From NCBI RefSeq assembly GCF_901709675.1, contig NC_051106.1, forward strand, positions 7,884,001 through 7,948,000: a stretch of DNA of 64,000 nt. Reading direction: 5' to 3'. A model generated the notes under the pieces. It was not told where the DNA came from. It searched no databases and was given only the letters and a program-made list of their open reading frames with translations. The position numbers and the translations under genes are program-made. Shown here in pieces: positions 32,738-43,400 of the stretch (the stretch's first letter is position 1; every line of letters starts with the position of its first letter). This stretch comes from Syngnathus acus (taxonomy: Eukaryota; Chordata; Actinopteri; Syngnathiformes; Syngnathidae).

Positions 32738-35700
32738 TCAACATATCTGGATGTCCCAGTCCTTGTTTACGCTGAGCTCCAAGTTCCTGACGTTCAGGGA
32801 GCTCCGCTCCAGGTCGTAATCGTATTCCACCGAGACGTACTCCTCGGCCAAACCCGCCGCGTCGACCTTCACCGCCGACGGCTCTCCTTGCAACCCCAAG
32901 ACCTCCACCGAGCGCACCGTTGTGCCACACTTGTAGCTCCCCACTTTGTCGGCGGCGCTGCAGTGTGACAGTTGTGGCGTCACCGCGTTGTGAGGATACG
33001 ACATGAAGTCGAGGAGGGAGGACTCACCGGCACTGAAGGCGTCCTGCTATCATGTGGAAGGAGCGGAGGCAGAACTCCCCTTTGTCACGGTAGGAGAAGG
33101 TGTGGCCATCGTCCAGGTACACCTCACCGTTAGCGGCACCCTGTGGGAGATTGGGCAAACTGGTACACTGATGCAACCTCCACCACTCGTAAACCGCTGC
33201 CAAGAGCCGTCACTGAGGATCCGGAATTTTTCTGCCTTTCAAATGAGGACTCGGCGCTTTGCTCTTCTCACCTGAGCGTCCAGAGCCACCAAGATGGCGA
33301 GGGGACTCTTCAGAAGGTCAGTGGTACAAGTCCCCAGCTCTATGGCGCGGATCACCATAGTACCGCCTCGCTGGAACACCGGAATCTGATGACATTGTAC
33401 AAAATAGTTTGCTACAATGTTGACATTGTCAATGTTGAGATCATATTTCTCCAGGAAAGCGTCAAGTCAGAAGTGGGACAAGAGCCAAAAAACGATTTAC
33501 CGTTTCCAAGGTAACCGGAAAACTCTGTGTCCCGCCTCCATGGTAAACTGCCCCGGATTTGACGTAATACCAAAGCTAAAATAGAAGAAAAGCCAGTAAA
33601 GTTGACAGTTATGAACTCTGGTTCAATATTTACGCTACCTGCTCCGCTCCAGGAAAGAGAACTTCCAGTTGTGAAACGTTGGGGTCAGTGACGGGATACG
33701 CCAGCAGCGCTTCTCCTGTGTGCAACATTAATTAGTAGAACAAATAATCTTAGCGGTGGGTCGGAAAAAAAAAAAAAAAAAAGCAAAAACAAAACCTCAC
33801 CGATCATGTATTGGTGATCCACGTTGAAGAGTCTCTTCTCCTCAGGGAACTCTATCCACAGAGGCCTGAACATAGAGCAATGGAAATGACTGATTGAGAA
33901 GAACCCACCCATCCACCCAATATGCTGCTGAAAACAAAGTCAACCAGGGTCTCATAATGTATTGTGCAACTAAATGACAACAATTGTATCCAGCAAACAG
34001 CAGCACTGACCTGAGCACAGGCAGGCCGTCGGTGTGAGCCCGATAGAAGAGAGTGTACCAGTAAGGCAGCAAGCGGTACCTGAAAATCCACATTTCGGGC
34101 CCATTTCAAATGAGCTGAATGCAATTGGAGACGAAGGACGGCGGGACTGTACCGCTCTTCAATGACAGCTCGGATGGCGTCGGTCACATGCTTCTCGAAC
34201 ACCCAGGGCTCCCGGCGCGTCGTGTGCATCGACGAGTGGCCTCGGAAAAAGGGCTGCATGCAAGCGGCTTGGTACCAGCGGATCAGCAATTCAGTGCTTG
34301 GCTGCTGAACAAACCCGCCGATGTCGGCTGAAAGGCACAGGAACAAAGTTATTCACTCAAGATAAAGATCATACGCTTAAAAAACAGCTGCGGATAGTCT
34401 TCTAATAGGAGCAGGACTGGAGTAACTCACCTCCGCAAAACGAGAGGCCCGTTACGCACATGGACAGACACATGGAGATGGAGATCTTCAGAAACCCCCA
34501 AGTAGCAAGGTTGTCTCCAGTCCACACGGGTCCTGCATGACAGACACTCTGATGATTCCATTTAGGTCTAGAATCCAAAGCTTATGCGCATACCTAATCT
34601 TTGACTCCCGGCGAAGAAGGCGCGAGACAGAACGAAAGGTCTCTCGGTGCCGCCGGAGCGGGTCAAAATGCCGTCGGCGGCAGCCATTTGCTAGGAAAGA
34701 TGTTTGATACCTTAAAAATGGGACTGATTGATTTGTCAAGTCAAGTCAAGTCAAGTTTATTTGTATAGCCCTAAATCACAAGCAGTCTCAAAGGGCTTCA
34801 CATAGACAAAAATTGACAATTATTCTCAAAGCATCCCCTGATCTTAAGCTCCCAAAAGGGCAAGGAAAAACTCAAAACCCCTGCCCGGGGAAAATGAGAA
34901 ACCTTGAGAAGGGACCACAGATGGAAGGATCCCCCTTTCAGGATCACCAGGTTGTAATGGATGCAGAGAGGGCACAAATAATACATAATATGAAAATCAA
35001 AAGTGGATGTCCAAGTCAGAGCGAAGGGCTGCCGGAGGAGCCCTCTACTATCCTGGCTGTGGAGGTTGAGCTGCAGTTCCCCCAACCTGAATTTGGATTC
35101 GAATGTTAGCTTAGATCCTCAAGGGTCAAACATTCCACCAGCTATTTTCTTTTTTACCTTATAAATGGGCCTGATGATGAATGACTGACTGATTTTAATG
35201 TTAGCTTAGATCCTCAGGCGTCACCAAGTCAATATTTGTTACTATACTAGTAATACTTTGTATGAACTTCATGAGATTCTTCTTTCCAGTCACCTGGTAA
35301 AAACCGTAGAGGTTGTGCAAGTCGCGGTGTTCCCAGCCACCGTATTGCAATGCATCCTTAGGCAATGTCGTCTCAGGCCCAGAGAAAACGGTGGGTTCAT
35401 TCAGGTCAACCCATGCGTGCAGCGATGCCGTTGAGCCCTGAATCAAGAAACGCGTCACAAAAGTACAAAATGACTTGATGTCATTTTATGAGGGCATCAA
35501 CTTCAATTAAACGCATGATCAAAGTGGTGTAAGATGTGGAACGAAAGATCTTTTTCACGCTAACCTTATATCGATCCAAGGAAAAGCACTGGGCGTACCA
35601 GGCCCGGGTGTGCGGGTTGCTGAAGTCCGGAAAGTGAGAGTCGCCCGGCCAGCAAGTGCCCTTGTAAACCTGCCCCTCTCTGTCCAAGACAAAAAGCTTT

Positions 35701-38700
35701 CCCTCCAGTCCCTCCTTGTACAGCGACCAATCAGGATCGATCACGATAGGTGGATCAAGGATAACCACCAACTAAGATCAGAAAACAGAATGACTTGGTT
35801 GGGAAAAACAGTAGAAGGTATCGGACTAAAGCGTAAAACGGGACCAGACTAGAGGTGACTGACTGAAGCTTTGGACTAAGAACTCAGATTTACGAGTAAA
35901 GATAGGACTAGGACTACAGACCAAGGTCTCAAGACTCGGATTTAATGCTAAGGCAGGTCTCGCAATGAATTAATCCTACTGGAGAACAAGTTTCAGGACT
36001 AAAGACAAGGACTTGTTAAGTCGAAGACCTTCCTGTTCTTCTTTTCCAGCTGGTGCTGCAGGTTGGCCGGGTCAGGAAACAGCTTGGGGTTCCAGGTGAA
36101 GCAGCGCTTCTCATTCGTATGTTCGATGTCCAGCCACATGACATCATACGGGATGTGGTGCTCGTCAAACTTGTTGTCCACATCTGCTATGTAGTCTTGT
36201 GTGTCGTTATCCCAGCGCGAATGGTGGTAACCCAGCGCGAACAGCGGTGGGAGGGCCTGGTACCCTGCGAGGTAAGTCAGGCTGTGTTCAGAAGCTTTTC
36301 ACTCATTCACTACGGTTACGTTTACATCTGGGGTCAGTCACACCTGTCAGCTCAGCATACTGGCGATACATCTGTGCTGGACTCGGGCCCAGCAGAACCA
36401 TGCAGTCTATCACGCCGCTCTCAGACAGCCAGTGGATGTCGGTGTGGGGCGGTAGACCGTTTTGCTGGAAGAAGTCCAGAAAATGAAACACTAGATGTAC
36501 TTTAGAAGTAGATTGAGACAGGCCTAAAAAATAAGACGGGACTACAAACTAGCGCTAAGAACTAGGATTTAAGACTAAAGACTACGGTATGACCAAAGAG
36601 TAACATCACTAGTACTTGGGGGTTAGGACTAATGACTAAAACTGAACTAGGACTTAATAAGGACAAAGTCAAGAATTGAAGATTGAAACCTGGGTGTAGT
36701 TGACGTGTACAAACGAGTCCGAGGCATTGTGCCAAAAGACTCCTAGAGTTCGGTCCTGCTTGTGGGCCACCACGAGTGGAATGCTGCCGTACACGCCCAG
36801 ATGGCTGTTGATCTCATAGGCGAACACGTCGAGGTTGAACAGTCGGTACGGTTCGTCATTTCTGTGGGGGACATTGACTCAGATACTTGATTACCGACCT
36901 TTTTTTTCCAATCAACTTGTGCATTCTGTTCATTTCACATGCACACATGTCGTAAGCAGTCAACTTTAGTCAAATGTTTATGCAATCTGTCATACCGTTC
37001 TTGTACAACAACATTCAGCAGACGGAGTGTCTTTGAAAATGTACTTGGCAGTGGAACAATTGGCTCGCAGCTCATCAGTCTTAACGTACACTTTATTCGA
37101 TCACGCCTACTATTGTTCTACTGCACCTTATTGAAAATACTTCGCCAGTCATACCTCTTGTATATTATCCCGCATAGTATAACTCACCTCATTATATTAC
37201 CTGATTGCACTGTACCTACTGCTCAGTATTCTTTTTACTGCTTTTTGCACTTCTAATTGGATGTCAAAGTTCTTTTCACTGTACTGTACATTGACAATAC
37301 ATTTGAATCTAATCTAAGTTCCTGGAGGGGCTGTTGGTCGAAAGGGATTTTTGCAGATTTGATCTAGCTGTAGGCAGATACCAAGCTCTGCGGATATGTG
37401 TGGTGGAAAGTCAATTGTCAAAACAAGTGATATTCACGGACCGGGTGTCTGCCAAGCGGAGACTGATGGGGTGTTCTGGTACACCAAACGCATCGTGGAA
37501 TCCATGGAGACACAAGTCAGCCCCAATGCTACTGGGTCCTAAGCAGTAAAACACAGACATACACTCAGCTCGCCCCCCAAAAAAACATTCAAAATATCTT
37601 CACCCTCATCCAATATAAACACTAAAATGCTATTTAGCAGCCGATTTATGCAATGATACCAAAACCTAACCGTTGGCTTTGATGTCTTCAAAGTTCCGGA
37701 ATGTCTCTCTCCAAAGACAGTCTCCCTCCGGCTGTGGGAGAGAGCGAGACAACAATTATGACTCGAACAAACTTAAAACAGGTTTCAGCTTGTTGTGCTG
37801 TGTCCGACTCGTACCTCCGTGTTCCCTTCTTTGACCCTGAGGGGAAAAAAAAACATTCCACATGTCATGGTAAATAATTGACTGTCTGTTAATTGCCACG
37901 TAATTGTGACGCTCACTCCTGAGGACGTTCCCGCAGAGTCTCGAACCACAGCTTGCTTTGCGCGTTGAACATCACCAGAGGTTGGTCCTCGCACAGGAGC
38001 TCTACACCGAAAGGTTGACGCCACACGCGGCACCTGTAGAGCCCCGAGGCCCAGGAGATTGTCACCAAGTCGTCCTGCTGTTCCTCCAGTCTCACCCTGC
38101 CCGTAAAGGAGTCGGCATCAAAGAGGTGTAGGAGCGCATCGAAAAGTATTTTAATGAAAGATGCTACGGGGCGACCGGCCTGACATTTCACTTTGCGGCT
38201 CCCGGGTGAGCACATCCTGAACCCTGTAACGCGCTTTGATGGGATTCAGTTCATCAATGACAATCCTGACCGTGTCGTTTTTGCAGGGCGACACACACAC
38301 AAGCAGCTTTATCTGTGGGAAAACAATTATAACTGTCAATTCTTTTTGGGCCACACACAGGTCAAGAGGAAATGAAGCAGCCGCTGGCAAATGAAGGTGA
38401 AACAACCCAGATGCAACATTTGGCACATTGTAAGTGTTTATGAAATTCGTTTGAAATTTTTGATATTCTATGTTAGTTTTTTTTTTTTTTTTTTTTAAAT
38501 GATGATGGACTTCATACCTTTATGAATGGTTCCAGCAGCTCAAAGCGGACTCCCTTTTCGCTGAGGATAAGTGTATGGAAAAGAGCTTCAAACTGCATTT
38601 TGGGGCCATTTGTCTGCCGTCTTGGGGAGGGGGGGGGAACAACAAAAAAAACCAACTTCAAAAATGAAAATACAAAATGCCAGAAATGATCATTCACTTA

Positions 38701-39008
38701 GTCAAAAAATATATAAAATGAGGAAATAACATATAAACTCAACATACAATATGTTAAAAAGAGATCCCGTGATTGACATACCTGTAAAAGGCAACCTGAT
38801 AACTTTTCCTAAATTTGTCTTTGCCGACATCGCCGCTGTGGAATTACCACACAGAGTACAACAACCAGCAAGAAAGGAACACAAACACAAAATATTTACA
38901 GTGGTCAATGGAATAGCATGCAAATAGGCTGCTATTCGATTTACTGTTATTAAAAGTAGTAAAAAAGTTCAATCATTACCCAGGAATCGTCTGTTTCAAG
39001 TCGCCCAT
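32738..39008 (-). CDS. ganc: Neutral alpha-glucosidase C, tandem copy 1
   Basis: GH31 alpha-glucosidase acting on glycogen-type alpha-1,4 bonds at neutral pH. Twenty-three minus-strand exons: 39008-38980, 38835-38782, 38620-38518, 38312-38185, 38096-37917, 37836-37815, 37731-37671, 37538-37442, 36861-36690, 36464-36344, 36264-36029, 35771-35565, 35437-35294, 34690-34594, 34532-34431, 34327-34153, 34079-34011, 33865-33801, 33715-33639, 33575-33501, 33385-33272, 33140-33028, 32957-32738 (TGA): 886 aa (human 914). Barrel motifs: [16 protein letters not shown], nucleophile Asp in [16 protein letters not shown] (usual family motif WxDMNE), acid/base Asp in [16 protein letters not shown]-terminal beta domain includes [11 protein letters not shown]. 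No frameshift or stop. Exon 4 uses a weaker donor (GTCAGG) than copy 2. Three introns or flanks carry repeats absent from copy 2. GANAB is excluded by synteny and sequence. Confidence 0.94.
34735..35110. repeat. Dispersed repeat inserted in a ganc copy 1 intron
   Basis: Starts with a (TCAAG)n pentamer run followed by TTTATTTGTATAGCCCTAAA and continues through CAAAACCCCTGCCCGGGGAA and GGGACCACAGATGG. I recognise this wording as a high-copy fish repeat but cannot name the family. Copy 2's equivalent intron (42398-42675) lacks it. The flanks carry similar words (ACCTTAAAAATGGGACTGAT at about 34711; ACCTTATAAATGGGCCTGAT at about 35157), perhaps a target-site or local duplication. Confidence 0.7.
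37080..37320 (+). repeat. Probable LINE 3' end in ganc copy 1 intron
   Basis: Reads GCACTGTACCTACTGCTCAG, CTGCTTTTTGCACTTCTAAT, then CTGTACATTGACAATACATT and a short ATCTA-repeat tail. That is the layout of a retrotransposon 3' UTR seen widely in teleosts. It is absent from the matching intron of copy 2. Family unnamed. Confidence 0.55.
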
Positions 39009-39097
39009 GTCGAATACAGTAGACACTCTTTGAGTCAGACTAATTTGTCAATTATCCACGTAACCCAGACTCTGAACAGCTGATCCCTCCTTCCCTA

Positions 39098-39410
39098 CCA
39101 GCTCAGTGGCCTAGTGGTAGAGTGTCCGCCCTGAGACTGGAAGGTTGTGGGTTCAAACCCCGGCCGGGTCATACCAAAGACTATAAAAATGGGACCCATT
39201 GCCTCCCTGCTTGGCACTCAGCATTAAGGGTTGGAATTGGGGGGTTAGATCACCAACTGATTCCCGAGCGCGGCACCGCTGCTGCTCACTGCTCCCCTCT
39301 CCCCCAGGGGATGGATTAAAATCACACGGGGATGGGTTAAATGCAGAGGACAAATTTCACCACACCCAGGTGTGTGTGTGACGATCATTGGGACTTTAAT
39401 CTTTTTAATC
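39098..39410 (+). mobile_element. tRNA-derived SINE (V-SINE/HAmo-like)
   Basis: The tRNA-like head has an A box (TGGCCTAGTGG, 39107-39117) and a B box (GGTTCAAACCC, 39150-39160) at pol III spacing. A body follows with ACTATAAAAATGGGACCCAT and CTGCTGCTCACTGCTCCCCT, then GGTTAAATGCAGAGGACAAA and a TG-rich 3' end. This matches my memory of cyprinid and percomorph V-SINE-type elements. The superfamily name is less certain than the SINE call. Confidence 0.85.
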
Positions 39411-39489
39411 TTTTTTTTCTTGTTCTGACAGTAGTAATTACGATTGCCTGCTCAGCTCCGTAACAGTTTCACTTTCAGTCAATAAGAAA

Positions 39490-40090
39490 AATGGTTCATA
39501 TTAATACGAGTCCAACCATAAACCAAGATATTTGTAACAATTTACAAACTCGAGTTCAGTACCATCTGCACAAAATATTTTAGGGGTATTGTTGGGAGCA
39601 CGAGACCGGTTAAAAATGATGGTTTTCTTTGTGTTAAGAAGGCGATGGAGATTATGGAAATATTCTTCAACGGAGGTGAAGCTAAGTTGTAATGAGGATG
39701 CTGCAGAATGGAGAGAAGGACCTTCAGAATATAGGGTCATCAGCATAAAGGTGGATCTTTGAACTGCCGACATACTTGACTACGTCATTCATGTCAATGG
39801 AGAACAGCAATGGGCCTAGGATCGAGCCTTGAGGAACCCCTTTGGAGATGGTGAGAGGGTCAGAAAGAATATTTTCCAATTTAATTTGCTGGAGTCGATT
39901 GTTTAGGTAGCTGGCAAACCAATCACATGCGTGTGACGACAGGCCAATAATAGAGAGCCTCTGCAGGAGGATGGAATGGATGACGGAGTCAAAGGCGTCA
40001 GTCAGGTCAATGTACTTTTTCAGGGAGCGTTTATAGACCATCATGGGTGGGCGTTTAACTGAAGAACCATGCAAGCAATAGCACAATGAT
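39490..40090 (-). mobile_element. Decayed non-LTR retrotransposon (LINE) reverse-transcriptase fragment
   Basis: Two overlapping minus-strand frames (40086-39724 and 39773-39501) together read as reverse-transcriptase core: DLTDAFDSV, GVPQGSILGPLLF, HLYADD (the catalytic YADD box), then KYLGLWLD. A frame change near 39725-39773 and missing 5' and 3' parts show that it is a dead relic. Likely an L2/CR1/Rex-type clade; not resolved. Confidence 0.85.
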
Positions 40091-40443
40091 CATGCAGATC
40101 TTGGCTCAAAACACCAGCTATATGAACATGTCACCTGTCTCCCTCTAGTGTGAAGATGTTGCACTACAATAACAAGTCATCTAGCTCATTGATTGTCGAT
40201 GGAAAGATTCTGATGGAAAGGACAGAAAAGTTCAACTGTTACATAGTAAGGAGCTAGTGTTTCTCCTTGGCTGCATTCATTATTAATTCACTCTATAAAT
40301 TCTTTAGCAATCGGGTTAACGCAGCTTGGTTTGTATGTAATAAAGACAGGGAAACGTTCATCTTCATTTTTAATGCCCGATTTATTGTTTGAGCAGTGTA
40401 GAACTTAACTCAATCTGTATACAGTGAATGTTGTGACAGGAAG

Positions 40444-43400
40444 TCAACCTATCTGGATGTCCCAGTCCTTGTCCACGCTTAGCTCCAAGTTCCTGACGTT
40501 CAGGGAGCGCCGCTCCGGGTCGTAATCGTATTCCACCGAGACGTACTCCTCGGCCGAACCCGCCGCGTAGACCTTCACCGCCGACGGCTCTCCTTGCAAC
40601 CCCAAGACCTCCACCGAGCGCACCGTTGTGCCACACTTGTAGCTCCCCACTTTGTCGGCGGCGCTGCAGTGTGACAGTTGTGACGTCACCGCGTTGTGAG
40701 GATACGACATGAAGTTGAGGAGGGAGGACTCACCGGCACTGAAGGCGTCCTGCTATCATGTGGAAGGAGCGGAGGCAGAACTCCCCCTTGTCACGGTAGG
40801 AGAAGGTGTGGCCATCGTCCAGGTACACCTCACCGTTAGCGGCACCCTGTGGGAGATTGGGCAAACTGGTATACTGATGCAACCTCCACCACTCGTAAAC
40901 CGCTGCCAAGAGCCGTAACGGAGGATCCGGAATTTTTCTGCCTTTCAAATGAGGACTCGGCGCTTTGCTCTTCTCACCTGAGCGTCCAGAGCCACCAAGA
41001 TGGCGAGGGGACTCTTCAGAAGGTCAGTGGTACAAGTCCCCAGCTCTATGGCGCGGATCACCATCGTACCGCCTCGCTGGAACACCGGAATCTGATGACA
41101 TTGTACAAAATAGTTTGCTACAATGTTGTCTTGGCAACCATGAGATCATATTTCTCCAGGAAAGCGTCAAGTCGACTGAGACGTCAGCAGTGGGACAAGA
41201 GCCAAAAAACGATTTACCGTTTCCAAGGTAACCGGAAAACTCTGTGTCCCGCCTCCATGGTAAACTGCCCCAGATTTGACGTAATACCAAAGCTAAAATA
41301 GAAGAAAAACCAGTAAAGTTGACAGTTATGAGCTCTGGTTCAATATTTATGCTACCTGCTCCGCTCCAGGAAAGATAACTTCCAGTTGTGAAACGTTGGG
41401 GTCAGTGACGGGATACGCCAGCAGCGCTTCTCCTGTGTTCAACATTAATTAGTAGAACAAATAATCTTAGCGGTGGGTCGGAAAAAAAACAAAAAAACCC
41501 TCACCGATCATGAATTGGTGATCCACGTTGAAGAGTCTCTTCTCCTCAGGGAACTCTATCCACAGAGGCCTGAACATAGAGCAACGGAAATTACTGATTG
41601 AGAAGAACCCACCCATCCACCCAATATGCTGCTGAAAACAAAGTCGACCAGGGTCTCATCATGTATTGTGCAACTAAATGACAACAATTGTATCCAGCAA
41701 ACAGCAGCACTGACCTGAGCACAGGCAGGCCGTCAGTGTGAGCCCGATAGAAGAGAGTGTACCAGAAAGGCAGCAAGCGGTACCTGAAAATCCAGATTTT
41801 GGGCCCATTTCAAATGAGCTGAATGCAATTAGAGACGAAAGGACGGCGGGACTGTACCGCTCTTCGATGACAGCTCGGATGGCGTCGGTCACATGCTTCT
41901 CGAACACCCAGGGTTCCCGGCGCGCCGAGTTCATCGACGAGTGGCCTCGGAAAAAGGGCTGCATGCAGGCCGCTTGGTACCAGCGGATCAGCAAATCAGT
42001 GGTCGGCTCCGGGATGAACCCGCCAATGTCGGCTGAAAGGCACAGGATCAAGGTCAAAACAAAGATTATATGCTTAAAAAAAAACAGATGCAGATTGTCT
42101 TCTAATAGGAATCCGGACTGGAGTGACTCACCTCCGGTAAACGAAAGGCCCGCTACGCACATGGACAGAGACATGGGGATGGAGATCTTCAGAAACGACC
42201 AAATTGCGAGGTTGTCTCCAGACCACACCGCTCCTGCGTGACAGAAACTCTTTGCTGATGGTTCTTTTTTTGTACTGGATTCCAAAGCTTATGCACATAC
42301 CTAATCTCTGAGACCCGGCGAAGAAGGCCCGAGACAGGACGAAAGGTCTTTCCATGCCACCTGAGCGGGTCAAAAGGCCGTCCGCGGTAGCCATATGCTA
42401 GGAGAGACGAATAGATTACGAAAAAAATCAATTGCGTGGCGCACATACCTGTCAGTCATTGTTCCATTTTTTTATTGTTTGTTACGTCTCGTGATTTACA
42501 TAAAATCGTTGGATTACATAAAATCTTCTATTTGATTCTTTAAAGGGGACTGACTTATGTTCATCTCAATGTTGGCTTAGAGCCTCAGGCATCATTACAT
42601 TCCACCCACTTTCCGTTTCTATCAATATTTGATATTGTACTAATACTATTTACCGACATGCTTCTTTCCCCTCACCTGATGAAAACCGTACAGATTATGC
42701 AAATCACGATGTTCCCAGCCGTCATATTGCAACGAATCCTTAGGCAACGACAACTCGGGCCCAGAGAACACGGTGGGCTCGTTCATGTCAACCCACCCAT
42801 GCAACACTGGCGTCGAGCCCTGCATCAAGAAGAAGATCATCAAATGACCTTACGCCATTATTTGAGGTCATCAAATTCAATTACATTCATGATAGTTGTA
42901 AGAAGTAGGACGAAAGGTTATTTTCACGCTAACCTTGTATCGATCCAAGGATAAGCACTGGGCGTACCAGGCCCGCGTGTGTGGGTTGCTGAAGTCCGGA
43001 AAGTGAGAGTCGCCTGCCCAGGAAGTGCCCTTGAAAACCTGCCCGTCTCTGTCCAAGACAAAATGCTTTCCCTCCAGTCCCTCCTTGTACAGCGACCATT
43101 CAGGATCGATCATGATAGGTGGATCAATGATAACCACCAACTAAGATCAGAAAACAGAATGACTTGGTTGGGAAAAACAGTTGAAGGTAAGACTAAAGCG
43201 TAAAACAGGACCAGCCTAGAGCTGCAAGACTGATGCTTTGGACTAAGAATTCACGTCTAAAGATAAGACTAGGACTACAGACTTAGGTCTCAAAACTAGG
43301 ATTTAGGATTTAATGCAAAGGGAGGTCTAGCAATGAATTAATACTACTCGAGAAGAAGTTTCACGGCTAAAGACAAGGACTTGTAAAGTCTAAGACCTTC

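Larger units (their letters stand above)
39009..40443. other. Spacer between the two ganc copies
   Basis: Contains a SINE (39098-39410), a decayed LINE fragment (39490-40090), a 45-bp stretch (40143-40187) resembling the DNA just upstream of tmem87a (47150-47186), and the 3' UTR of copy 2, with a minus-strand AATAAA at 40386-40381. Similarity to the copy 1 3' flank begins at about 40335. Confidence 0.75.

Noticed and set aside
32738-39008. ganc copy 1 as a pseudogene
   Set aside because: All 23 exons keep frame, splice sites and catalytic aspartates; the Met-to-Leu change and the weak donor are not disabling by themselves.
39098-39170. A tRNA gene suggested by A and B boxes
   Set aside because: The head continues into a SINE body and does not close into a cloverleaf with an acceptor stem and 3' end.
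39501-40086. Reverse-transcriptase frames as a host gene
   Set aside because: Frame-shifted, truncated LINE relic without flanking exons.
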